Positions 13,021-25,619 of a stretch of DNA of 64,000 nt are shown here, piece by piece. A program made the translations under genes and the position numbers. Every line of letters starts with the position of its first letter. The first letter of the stretch is position 1. The stretch spans positions 61,964,754 through 62,028,753 of the forward strand of contig NC_087065.1 of the NCBI RefSeq assembly GCF_963678635.1. Direction: 5' to 3'. This DNA comes from Symsagittifera roscoffensis (taxonomy: Eukaryota; Xenacoelomorpha; Acoela; Convolutidae). The notes under the pieces are model-generated. The model was not told the DNA's origin. It was given only the letters and a program-made list of their open reading frames with translations, and searched no databases.

Positions 13021-15274
13021 TAGCTGCATTCTTTGAAAAAAAACACAGCATTCATTAATTTAAGTTTTTATATTAAACACTAAATATAAAACTAGCTGAT
13101 CATAATATATCTTCTAAATCTTTCAAGATTTCTTAAGTTGATACTTTCTTTAATAGTTTGAATTGATCAAAACGGTTGTAGTATTAATTGAAGCACCCTG
13201 ACGCACTTTACTAACAGTATTCGGTGCTTTGTCCAACTTCTAAAAACTATCACAATTTCAATGAAACGCTCAGCTCTGTTTTCACGTTAAGCGAAATGTT
13301 TTGAAAATTAAGCTTTGAGAAAAAATTAGTTATTTTAATCATCCTCAAAAAAACTTCTAGGTTTTATTGATGGATTCCCAGAAGATATTTCTACCGGACA
13401 GGTAGACCCAAATAATCATTTCATTTTAAAAGCAACTCATAGTTTTTTAAGGAATACAAGAACTATTTTCAAAAGAGCTTTAAAAATAGTTTAAACAGTT
13501 CGGTTTGAATCATCATGTCTGATTATTTTTGTTCCAACTTTAGAAGAAAATGATGACAATATATGGTTCGGGTTATTTTTCCAGACCAACTTTGAAAAGA
13601 TTATGTTCCCGAATGGGGCATCGTTTCCTGTATTTTGGGGCTCGCACAGCACTATACTAAACGGACGCGATGTTCGCTCTGAAACAAATTACTGAGTTGA
13701 CCTTTTATAATTAAAGGTTGAATTGCTGCAAAGCTATTTGTTTACCCGTCTCGAAATTTGTCGCATTGCAAAATCGTTCAAATTTGAGTTCGGCAAGCTA
13801 ATTGATCGTACAAACTAAATATACTAAACAGATTTTATTAGTTTAAATTTTGATTTTATTAGTCATAGATTGTCAACTTGTAGATCGTTAAAACTGATTT
13901 TACCACAAAGTATTTGAGACCATTTAAAAGGCCGTTAGATTATTCAGGGTTTTCCCCCGACGACAAGAGCAGTTTTGTTATACTTTATGTCATTGTTATT
14001 GTAACGAAAGTTTCAACAGAAATATTTAGAATAAAATAGCTAGTTACTATGGAAAAAGTGGAGAACAATCTGATTAAAACTATTTTCCCAAAACAAATAA
14101 AAGAAATGACCTGCTAATGATAATACGTTTTCTTAACAGAATGATGCACATTTTGGGATGAAATGAAAGGGTTGCCACCTCACAGGATAGTTAATCTGCC
14201 GAGAAAACCATCTGTACATCATAATTTCGATTTTTGACGGAAACTTTGGAGCTACTTTTTTGTCCAATATCGCATCTTTATTGTTCCGACTTTCGAAGAC
14301 AGAGACGGAATAATTGCCCTCTGGGTGGTTTTTTCTCAAAACTGATTCCGTCTTTTTTAACTAGCAAGTGACATTTTAACTAACATTTTAGATTTTAACA
14401 GTTTTTAACTGACATTTTTCTATTGGCCTATAAGTTTTTTACCTCACTCACAAAGTATTGTTGTTTTAAGCTCAAGCTTAGAAAAAAAATTTCTTCCTGA
14501 CCATTTTTTGTAAAAATATGGGAGTCGTAACATGTGCAGTTTCTGTCTGAAAAACTTTGATGAAAATCTGTCTGAAAAAGTTGTTCCATACTGATTTGAA
14601 GTATGCTAATTAGTTTATTCAAAAAATTGATATCTGCGAAACATAGCACTTTTTACTAACATAGCGTGTTTGGGATGGTTTAAAAAATAATTTTAAGAAA
14701 AAACTTGTAAAAAAAGGGTCAATTTTTTGAGTCTTTGATCAAGTTCTCTAAATCGAACACTTTTTCATACACTTTGAAAGGCATTCGAATCGAAGTCTTC
14801 TTGTTCGGATTTGCAAAGAAAGTGTCGTAATAATTGTGCTTGTGATGTTTTTTTTTGCCAGACTTTTTATTTAAGAGTTTTTGACCGAAGTTTTAAATAC
14901 ATCAACCGAAAAGTATGATTGTCCTGAGCTCAAATTTGAATGATTTTTCAACGGTGATCATTTTTTTGTAGAAATATGGGGGGTGTAAACGCGTAATCCG
15001 TCTTATGTCAAAAATGCTAGGGTAATAGGAGCGAAATCTGTCACTTTATACTTTATATGAGAAGTGGGGCGATGGTTTAATTTCATGTTTTTTAAAACAG
15101 AAAATGCTCCGAAGACCTTGAAAGGCACGCAGAACATTCAGGGCTTAGGCTTCAATAAATTAAGAAATTTATCAAATAAGACTCGGGTCGAGGTGCTCGT
15201 CTTATGTTTCGAATTTGAAAGTAGAGCACGTGCAGTTATGCGAATGAAATTCTGTGGCCGAGAAGCAGTTTTAA

Positions 15275-15905
15275 GTCGAGAACAGTCGAAACATACACAA
15301 TTTTTTTTCAAAGAAGTCGAAACATAGGTCGAGCACAGTCAAAACATTGGCCGAGCACAGTCGAAAAATAGGAAGAACAAAATCGAAACAAAAGTCGAGC
15401 ACAGTCGAAACATAGTTCAAGCTCAGTCAAAACAAAAAAAGGAGCACAGACGAAATATAGGTCAAGCACAGGCTAAACATAAGTCAAGCACAGTCAAAAT
15501 GAAAGTCGAACACTGTCGAAACACAGTTCGAGCACGGTCGAAACATAGTTTAAGCACTTTCGAAACATAAGTCGTGCACAGTCAAAATAAAAAACGAGCA
15601 CAGTCGAAATATAAGTCGAGCACAGTCTAAAATAAGTCAAATACAGTCGAAACAAAAGTCGAGGACTGTCGAAACATAGGTCAAGCATAGTCGAAACATA
15701 GGTCGAGTATAATCAAAAGATAGGTTGAGCAGAGTTAAAAAACTATTCGAGCTTAGTCGAAACATAGTTCAAGCAATTTCGAATAATAGGTCGAGCACAG
15801 ACAGAGTATAGGTCGAGCACAATTGAAGCATAGTTGGAACAGAGTCGAATTATAAGTCAAGCACCTTCAAATTATAGGTCAAGTACAGTCAAAAAATTAG
15901 GTGAA
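15275..15905. repeat. 22-bp GTCGA minisatellite block 1
   Basis: Tandem degenerate copies of GTCGAGCACA followed by GTCGAAACATAG (22 bp together). The block follows a conserved leader containing GTGCAGTTATGCGAATG, which also precedes blocks 2, 3 and 4. CpG-rich TCGA tetramers recur every 10-12 bp in an otherwise AT-rich setting. Confidence 0.9.
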
Positions 15906-16599
15906 CAGTCAACAAAACGACCAGGAACTGCATTTTTTGTCGGATTTTTTTTTGTTACAACTAAAAGACAGATGCAAATAGCAAAAATATTCCTGTATAA
16001 ATGTTTTTTAATGTGCAGGTAGTTAGACCACCCTATTTGCTCGTCAGAAACAGGACCACCATAACAAGGCTTTCACGTGACCTCAAAAAATTAGAGAAAT
16101 TTTTGGGGCAGTAGCAAATTCGTCACTACGAGAACAGAAAGCTGAAAGAAATCAAATGAAACCTTCAGTCATCATTGAAAAATCAGTCGTTGTTTTGTTG
16201 TGTCAGTTTTTAAAAGATAAACATCAAGACTCACCTTGAGCTGAGAATTTAAAGGGCGTTTGTTTTCCTTCGTTGATATCCTTGAGCCACATTCAATCGG
16301 CACCTAAGGTAATGAAATCCAAGAGCACTACGAATAGCCTTTCTGTTTTTCAGCTAATTACTATGACTTAAAATAACCGTTTTTGCCGGTGGGGCAGTTC
16401 AATGACTGATACATAGGGTTTTAAGGCTATTTTTTGAATCAAACACTACTCTATACACTTTAAGGGCATTCGAATCCAAGTCTTGTTGTTCCAATTTTTT
16501 AAGAAAACGACAGAATATTTGTGCTCGAGGTGGTTTTTTTGCCAGACAATTTCGATTTTTTTAGGGATTTTTGACGGATGTTTTAAGTAAATAAACTAA

Positions 16600-17075
16600 A
16601 ATGTATTGTTGTCTTGAGCTCAAAAATAAATGACTTCTCAACTGTTATGGTTTTTTGTAGAGTTATGGGGTTATAAACGCTCAAGATCAGATGAATGCGT
16701 AAGCGCAGATTTAATCCCTCTAATTTCATAAACGCTACGGTATTAAGAGCAAAATCTAACCTTTTGTACTGTATATGAAGCGCGAGGGATTGATTTAATT
16801 CAATGTTTTATTTTTTAAAGCAGAAACTGCTCCATAGACCTTCAAAGGCGATCAGAACTTTCAGGGCTTACGCCTAAATGAAATAAGTAAGTGATCAATT
16901 AATACCCGGGTTGAGGTGCTCGACTTAAATGTCGGCTTTGAAAGCCGAGCACGTGCAATTTCGTGTTTGAAATTCCGCGGTTGAGAAGCAATTATAGGTC
17001 AAACACGAAGTCAAAGATGCCCAATTTCGGTAGAGAGAGTCGAAACTTGAGTTGAGCACAGTCAAATTATACCTT
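16600..17075. repeat. Segment duplicated at 28.15 kb
   Basis: About 460 bp beginning with TTGTCTTGAGCTCAAAAATA is nearly identical to about 28140-28610, including GATGAATGCGTAAGCGCAGA and CAAAGGCGATCAGAACTTTC. A more diverged version lies at about 25620-25950. It ties the second array to the third. Confidence 0.8.
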
Positions 17076-19019
17076 ATCTATACCTTATTGTAAGTACAGA
17101 ATACATTAATTTAAGTTTTTATATTAAACACTAAATATAAAACTAGCTGATCATAATATATCTTTCAAATCTTTCAAGATGTCTTAAGCTAATACTTTCT
17201 TCAATAGTTTGAATTGATGAAAACGGATGTAGTATTAATTGAAGCACTCTGACGCACTTTACTAACAGTATTCGGTGTTTTGACCAACTTCTAAAAACTA
17301 ACACAATTTCAATGAAACGCTCAGCTCTGTTTTCACGTTAAGCGAAATGGTTTGAAAGTTAAGCTTTGAGAAAAAATTAGTTTTTTCAATCATCCTCAAT
17401 AAAATTTCTAGGTTTCTTAGGTTTCGATCAGAATCAGTAGCTTGAGTTTTATTGATGGATTCCCAGAAGATATTTCTACCAGACAGGTAGACCCAATTAA
17501 TCATTTCAATTTAAAAGCAACTCATAGTTTTTAAGGAATACAAAAACTCTTTTCAAAAGAGCTTTAAAAAAAGTTTTAACAGTTCGGTTTGAATCATCAT
17601 GTCTGATCATTTTTGTTCCAACTTTACAAGAAAGTGATGAAAATATATGGTTCAGGTTATTTTTCCAGACCAACTTTGAAAAGATTATGTTCCCGAATGG
17701 GGCATCGTTTCCTGTATTTTGCTGTATCCAGCCAGGCTCGCAGACCACTATACTAAACGGACGCGATGTTCGCTCTGAAACAAATTACTGAACTGACCTT
17801 TTATAATTAAAGGTTGAATTGCTTCAAAGCTAAATGTTTACCCGTCTTAAAATTTGTCGCATTACAAAATTGTTCAAATTTGAGTTCGGCAAGCTAATTG
17901 ATCGTACAAATTAAATATACTAAACAGATTTTAATAGTTTAAATTTTGATTTTATTAGTCATAGATTGTCAAGCTTGTAGATTGTTAAAACTGATTTTAC
18001 CACAAAGTATTTGAGACCACTTAAAAGGCCGTTAGATTATTCGGGGTTATCCCCAGACGACAAGAGCAGTTTTTTTTATAATTTATTTCATTGTTATTGT
18101 AACAAAAATATCAATAGAAATTTTTAGAATAAAATAGCTAGTTACTATGGAAAAAGTGGAGAACAATCTGATTAAAACTATTTTCTCAAAACAATTAAAA
18201 GAATTGACCTGCTAATTATAATAAGTTTTCTTAACAGAATGATGCACATTTTGGGATGAAATGAAAGGGTTGCCACCTCACAGGGAAGTTAATCTTCCGA
18301 GAAAACCATCTGTACATCATAATTTTGATTTTTGACGAAAACTTTGGAGCTACTTTTTTGTCCAATATCGCATCTTTATTGTTCCGACTTTCGAAGACAA
18401 AGACGGATTAATTGCCCTCTGGGTGGTTTTTTCTCAAAACTTATTCTGTCTTTTTTAACCAGCAAGTGACATTTTAACTAACATTTTAGATTTCAACAGT
18501 TTTTAACTGACATTTTGTAATTAGCCAAAAAAATTTTTACCTCACTCACAAAGTATTGTTGTTTCAAGCTCAAGCTTAGAAAAAAAATTCTTCCTGACCT
18601 TTTTTTGTAAAAATATGGGAGTCGTAACATCGGCAGTTTGCACAATTGGGGATAAGAAATGCGCGATACGTTTCTTGCTAATTTTAAGTAAGCAGAGTTT
18701 GGTTCTGTCTGAAAAAATTGTTCCATATTGATTTGAAGTATGCTAATTAGTTCATTCAAAAAATTTATATCTGCGAAATATAGCAATTTTTACTAACATA
18801 GCGTGTGTGGAATGGTTTAAAAAATAATTTAAAAAAAATTGGAAAAAGGGATCGATTTTTTTGAGTCTTTGATCAAGTTTTCTAAATCGAACACTTTTTC
18901 ATACACTTTGAAAGGAAATTTATCAAATAAGACTCGGGTCGAAGTGCTCGTCTTATGTTTCGACTTTGAAAGTAGAGCACGTGCAGTTATGCGAATGAAA
19001 TTCTGTGGCCGAGAAGCAG

Positions 19020-19665
19020 TTTTAAGTCGAGAACAGTCGAAACATACACAATTTTTTTTCAAAGAAGTCGAAACATAGATCGAGCACAGTCAAAACATTG
19101 GCCGAGCACAGTCGAAAAATAGGAAGAACAAAATCAAAACAAAAGTCGAGCAGAGTCGAAACAAAGTGGGGTAAAATCAAAACATCAAGCACAGCCGAAA
19201 CATAGTTCAAGCTCAGTCAAAATTTAAAAAAAGCATCACAGACGAAATATAGGTCAAGCACAGGCTAAACATAAGTCAAGCACAATCAAAATGAAAGTCG
19301 AACACTGTCAAAACACAGTTCGAGCACAGTCGAAACATAGTTCAAGCACTTTCGAAACATAAGTCGAGCACAATCAAAATAAAAAACGAGCACATTCGAA
19401 ATATAAGTCGAGCACAGTCTAAACATCAGTCAAGTACAGTCGAAAAAAAAGGCGAGGACTGTCGAAACATAGGTCAAGCATAGTCGAAACATAGGTCGAG
19501 CACAGTCGAAAAAAAGGTTGAGCACTATAGAAAAAAAGGTTGAGCACTGTCGAACAAAAGGTCGAGCAGAGTCGAAGCATAGTTCAAGCACATTCGAAAC
19601 ATAGGTCGAGCACAGTCGAAACAAAGGTCGAGAATATAATCAAAAGATAGGTCGAGCAGAGTCCA
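19020..19665. repeat. 22-bp GTCGA minisatellite block 2
   Basis: Same unit and leader as block 1. The right-hand part (from about 19485) is the start of the recently duplicated 2856-bp segment; the identical sequence recurs from 22341. Confidence 0.9.
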
Positions 19666-22299
19666 AGATACTAAATTGCATGTTAAAAATTTCCGCAGTA
19701 CCATTTTGATCCGTGGTAAGCTAATTGAATATTTAAATTACAGAAACGAAACGAACTTTAACACTTACCGTCGATAAATCATGGAATGTTCCTACTGCCC
19801 TTTAACTGGTCTCGGATAATCGATGGTAAATTTCATTTTGACAAACAGTGAAAGATATTGTTTATTAAAAAAAAATTTAAGATCAGCTACTCCAGACCAG
19901 TTAAAAGGCAGTAAGAACACTCGATGGTTTTCCCCGATAAACGCTGTCTTTTTTATTCATGTCAATTTTTTGTGACAAAACTTTTTTATAACAATCTTTA
20001 AAGAGACATAGCTGCATTCTTTGAAAAAAAAACACAGAATACATTAATTTAAGTTTTTATATTAAACACTAATTATAAAACTAGCTGATCATAATATATC
20101 TTTTAAATCTTTCAAGATGTCTTAAGCTGATACTTTCTTCAATAGTCTGAATTGATCAAAACGGATGTAGTATTAATTGAAGCACTCTGACGCACTTTAC
20201 TAACAGTATTCGGTGTTTTGTCCAACTTCTAAAAACTAGCACAATTTCAATGAAACGCTCAGCTCTGTTTTCACGTTAAGCGAAATTGTTTGAAAATTAA
20301 GCTTTGAGAAAAAATTAGTTTTTTCAATCATCCCCAATAAAACTTCTAGGTTTCCTAGGTTTTGATCAAAAACAGTAGCTTGAGTTTTATTGATGGATTC
20401 CAAGAAGATAATTCTACCAGACAGGTAGACCCAATTAATCAATTCATTTTAAAAGCAACTCATAGTTTTTAAGGAATACAAAAACTATTTTCAAAAGAAC
20501 TTTAAAAAAATTTTAACAGTTCGGTTTGAATCATCATGTCTGATTATTTTTGTTCCAACTTTACAAGAAAGTGATGAAAATATATGGTTCAGGTTATTTT
20601 TCCAGACCAACTTTGGAAAGATTATGTTCCCGAATGGGGCATCGTTTCCTGTATTTTGCTGTATCCAGCCAGGCTCGCACAGCACTATACTAAACGGACG
20701 CGATGTTCGCTCTGAAACAAATTACTGAACTGACCTTTTATAATTAAAGGTTGAATTGCTGCAAAGCTAAATGTTTACCCGTCTCAAAATTTGTTGCATT
20801 GCAAAATTGTTCAAATTTGAGTTCGGCAAGCTAATTGATCGTACAAATTAAATATACTAAACAGATTTTAATAGTTTAAATTTTGATTTTATTAGTCATA
20901 GATTGTCAAGCTTGTAGATTGTTAAAACTGATTTTACCACAAAGTATTTGAGACCACTTAAAAGGCCGTTAGATTATTCGGGGTTATCCCCCGACGACAA
21001 GAGCAGTTTTGTTATAATTTATTTCATTGTTATTGTAACAAAAATATCAATAGAAATTTTTAGAATAAAATAGCTAGTTACTATGGAAAAAGTGGAGAAC
21101 AATCTGATTAAAACTATTTTCTCAAAACAATTAAAAGAATTGACCTGCTAATTATAATACGTTTTCTTAACAGAATGATGCACATTTTGGGATGAAATGA
21201 AAGGGTTGCCACCTCACAGGGTAGTTAATCTTCCGAGAAAACCATCTGTACATCATAATTTTGATTTTTGACGGAAACTTTGGAGCTACTTTTTTGTCCA
21301 ATATCGCATCTTTATTGTTCCGACTTTCGAAGACAAAGACGGATTAATTGCCCTCTGGGTAGTTTTTTCTCAAAACTGATTCTGTCTTTTTTAACCAGCA
21401 ATTGACATTTTAACTAACATTTTAGATTTCAACAGTTTTTAACTGACATATTGTAATTAGCCAAAAAATTTTTTACCTCACTCAAAAAAAGTATTGTTGT
21501 TTCAACCTCACGCTTAGAAAAAAATTCTTCCTGACCTTTTTTTGTAAAAATATGGGAGTCGTAACATCGGCAGTTTGCACAATTGGGGATAAGAAAGGCG
21601 CGATACGTTTCGTGCTGTTTACAAGTAAACAGAGTTTGGTTCTTGAAGTATGCAAATTAAGTCATTCAAAAAATTGATATCTGCAAAATTAGCCTTTTTT
21701 ACTAACATATCGTGTGTGGAATGGTTTAAAAAATAATTTTGAAAAAAAAAGGGGTAAAAAGGATCGGTTTTTTTGCGTCTTTGATCAAGTTTTTTAAATC
21801 GAACCTTTTTTCATACACTTTGAAAAGCATTTGAATCGAAGTCTTCCTGTTCCGATTTGCAAAGACATTGTCGTAATAATTGTGCTTGGGATGGTTTTTG
21901 CCAGACTTTTGTTGAGAAGTTTTTGACGGAAGTTTTAAAAACATCAACCAAAAGCTCAAATTTGAACGATTTTTCAACGGTGATTGTTTTTTGTAGAACT
22001 ATGGGGGTGTAAACGCGTAATCAGTCTATTTTCAAAAATGCTACGGTAATAGGAGCGAAATCTGTCACTTTATACTTTATATGAGGCGTGGTGCGATAGT
22101 TTAATTTCATATTTTTTAAGACAGAAAATGCTCCGAAGACCTTGAAAGGCACGCAGAACATACAGGGCTTAGGCTTCAATAAATTAGAAAGTTTATCAAA
22201 TAAGACTCAGATAGAGTTGCTCGACTTATGTTTCGACTTTGAAAGTTGAGCACGTGCAGTTATGCGAATGAAATTCTGTGGCCGAGAAGTAATTTTAAA

Positions 22300-22520
22300 T
22301 TGAGCACAGTCGAAACATACACAATTTTGGTCAAGGAAGTCGAAACATAGGTCGAGCACAGTCGAAAAAAAGGTTGAGCACTATAGAAAAAAAGGTTGAG
22401 CACTGTCGAACAAAAGGTCGAGCAGAGTCGAAGCATAGTTCAAGCACATTCGAAACATAGGTCGAGCACAGTCGAAACAAAGGTCGAGAATATAATCAAA
22501 AGATAGGTCGAGCAGAGTCC
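22300..22520. repeat. 22-bp GTCGA minisatellite block 3 (duplication junction)
   Basis: A short block where the first copy of the 2856-bp duplication ends and the second begins. Sequence left of about 22341 resembles the block 4 leader. Sequence to the right equals that at 19485 onward. Confidence 0.85.
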
Positions 22521-25144
22521 AAGATACTAAATTGCATGTTAAAAATTTCCGCAGTACCATTTTGATCCGTGGTAAGCTAATTGAATATTTAAATTACAGA
22601 AACGAAACGAACTTTAACACTTACCGTCGATAAATCATGGAATGTTCCTACTGCCCTTTAACTGGTCTCGGATAATCGATGGTAAATTTCATTTTGACAA
22701 ACAGTGAAAGATATTGTTTATTAAAAAAAAATTTAAGATCAGCTACTCCAGACCAGTTAAAGGGCAGTAAGAACACTCGATGGTTTTCCCCGATAAACGC
22801 TGTCTTTTTTATTCATGTCAATTTTTTGTGACAAAACTTTTTTATAACAATCTTTAAAGAGACATAGCTGCATTCTTTGAAAAAAAAACACAGAATACAT
22901 TAATTTAAGTTTTTATATTAAACACTAATTATAAAACTAGCTGATCATAATATATCTTTTAAATCTTTCAAGATGTCTTAAGCTGATACTTTCTTCAATA
23001 GTCTGAATTGATCAAAACGGATGTAGTATTAATTGAAGCACTCTGACGCACTTTACTAACAGTATTCGGTGTTTTGTCCAACTTCTAAAAACTAGCACAA
23101 TTTCAATGAAACGCTCAGCTCTGTTTTCACGTTAAGCGAAATTGTTTGAAAATTAAGCTTTGAGAAAAAATTAGTTTTTTCAATCATCCCCAATAAAACT
23201 TCTAGGTTTCCTAGGTTTTGATCAAAAACAGTAGCTTGAGTTTTATTGATGGATTCCAAGAAGATAATTCTACCAGACAGGTAGACCCAATTAATCAATT
23301 CATTTTAAAAGCAACTCATAGTTTTTAAGGAATACAAAAACTATTTTCAAAAGAACTTTAAAAAAAATTTTAACAGTTCGGTTTGAATCATCATGTCTTA
23401 TTATTTTTGTTCCAACTTTAGAAGAAAATGATGACAATATATGGTTCGGGTTATTTTTCCAGACCAACTTTGAAAAGATTATGTTCCCGAATGGGGCATC
23501 GTTTCCTGTATTTTGGGGCTCGCACAGCACTATACTAAACGGACGCGATGTTCGCTCTGAAACAAATTACTGAACTGACCTTTTATAATTAAAGGTTGAA
23601 TTGCTGCAAAGCTAAATGTTTACCCGTCTCAAAATTTGTTGCATTGCAAAATTGTTCAAATTTGAGTTCGGCAAGCTAATTGATCGTACAAATTAAATAT
23701 ACTAAACAGATTTTAATAGTTTAAATTTTGATTTTATTAGTCATAGATTGTCAAGCTTGTAGATTGTTAAAACTGATTTTACCACAAAGTATTTGAGACC
23801 ACTTAAAAGGCCGTTAGATTATTCGGGGTTATCCCCCGACGACAAGAGCAGTTTTGTTATAATTTATTTCATTGTTATTGTAACAAAAATATCAATAGAA
23901 ATTTTTAGAATAAAATAGCTAGTTACTATGGAAAAAGTGGAGAACAATCTGATTAAAACTATTTTCTCAAAACAATTAAAAGAATTGACCTGCTAATTAT
24001 AATACGTTTTCTTAACAGAATGATGCACATTTTGGGATGAAATGAAAGGGTTGCCACCTCACAGGGTAGTTAATCTTCCGAGAAAACCATCTGTACATCA
24101 TAATTTTGATTTTTGACGGAAACTTTGGAGCTACTTTTTTGTCCAATATCGCATCTTTATTGTTCCGACTTTCGAAGACAAAGACGGATTAATTGCCCTC
24201 TGGGTAGTTTTTTCTCAAAACTGATTCTGTCTTTTTTAACCAGCAAGTGACATTTTAACTAACATTTTAGATTTCAACAGTTTTTAACTGACATATTGTA
24301 ATTAGCCAAAAAATTTTTTACCTCACTCAAAAAAAGTATTGTTGTTTCAACCTCACGCTTAGAAAAAAATTCTTCCTGACCTTTTTTTGTAAAAATATGG
24401 GAGTCGTAACATCGGCAGTTTGCACAATTGGGGATAAGAAAGGCGCGATACGTTTCGTGCTGTTTACAAGTAAACAGAGTTTGGTTCTTGAAGTATGCAA
24501 ATTAAGTCATTCAAAAAATTGATATCTGCAAAATTAGCCTTTTTTACTAACATATCGTGTGTGGAATGGTTTAAAAAATAATTTTGAAAAAAAGGGGAAA
24601 AAAAGGATCGGTTTTTTTGCGTCTTTGATCAAGTTTTTTAAATCGAACATTTTTTCATACACTTTGAAAAGCATTTGAATCGAAGTCTTCCTGTTCCGAT
24701 TTGCAAAGACATTGTCGTAATAATTGTGCTTGGGATGGTTTTTGCCAGACTTTTGTTGAGAAGTTTTTGACGGAAGTTTTAAAAACATCAACCAAAAGCT
24801 CAAATTTGAACGATTTTTCAACGGTGATTGTTTTTTGTAGAACTATGGGGGTGTAAACGCGTAATCAGTCTATTTTCAAAAATGCTACGGTAATAGGAGC
24901 GAAATCTGTCACTTTATACTTTATATGAGGCGTGGTGCGATAGTTTAATTTCATATTTTTTAAGACAGAAAATGCTCCGAAGACCTTGAAAGGCACGCAG
25001 AACATTCAGGGCTTAGGCTTCAATAAATTAGAAAGTTTATCAAATAAGACTCAGATAGAGTTGCTCGACTTATGTTTCGACTTTGAAAGTTGAGCACGTG
25101 CAGTTATGCGAATGAAATTCTGTGGCCGAGAAGTAATTTTAAAT

Positions 25145-25600
25145 TGAGCACAGTCGAAACATACACAATTTTGGTCAAGGAAGTCGAAACATAGGTAGAG
25201 GACTGTCGAAATATAGGTCAAGCGTAGTCAAAACATAGGTCGAGCACAGTCGAAAAAAAGATGAGCACTATCGAAAAAGAAGTTGAGCACTATCGAAAAA
25301 AAGGTTGAGCATTGTCGAACAAAAGGTCGAGCATAGTCGAAGCATAGTTCAAGCACATTCGAAACATAGGTCGAGCACAGTCGAAACAAAGGTCGAGTAT
25401 AATCAAAAGATAGGTTGAGCAGAGTTAAAAACTATTCGAGCTTAGTCGAAACATAGTTCAAGCAATTTCGAAACATAGGTCGAGCGCAGATAGAGTATAG
25501 GTCGAACACAATTGAAGCATAGTTGGAGCAGAGTCGACTTATAAGTCAAGCACATTCAAATTATAGGTCGAGCACAGTCGAAACACTGGGCGAACAGTAA
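25145..25600. repeat. 22-bp GTCGA minisatellite block 4
   Basis: Degenerate GTCGA repeats closing the second array. The leader is near-identical to that of block 3. At its end (about 25590-25620) it changes abruptly into the duplicated segment also found at 16.69 and 28.22 kb. Confidence 0.88.
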
Positions 25601-25619
25601 AAAAAACGACCAAGAAACG

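Larger units (their letters stand above)
13021..25600. repeat. Second tandem array, units of about 2.85-4.05 kb
   Basis: The landmark TTTAAGTTTTTATATTAAACAC occurs near 13060, 17111, 20050 and 22905. The landmark GGGATGAAATGAAAGGGTTG occurs near 14155, 18255, 21190 and 24034. Each unit has an AT-rich body of about 2 kb and a block of the 22-bp minisatellite. The first unit is longer because it also contains about 16.0-17.05 kb of sequence shared with the third array. Units at about 19485-22340 and 22341-25185 are almost identical (period 2856 bp). Short open frames here repeat identically between units and have no recognisable protein content. Confidence 0.85.
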
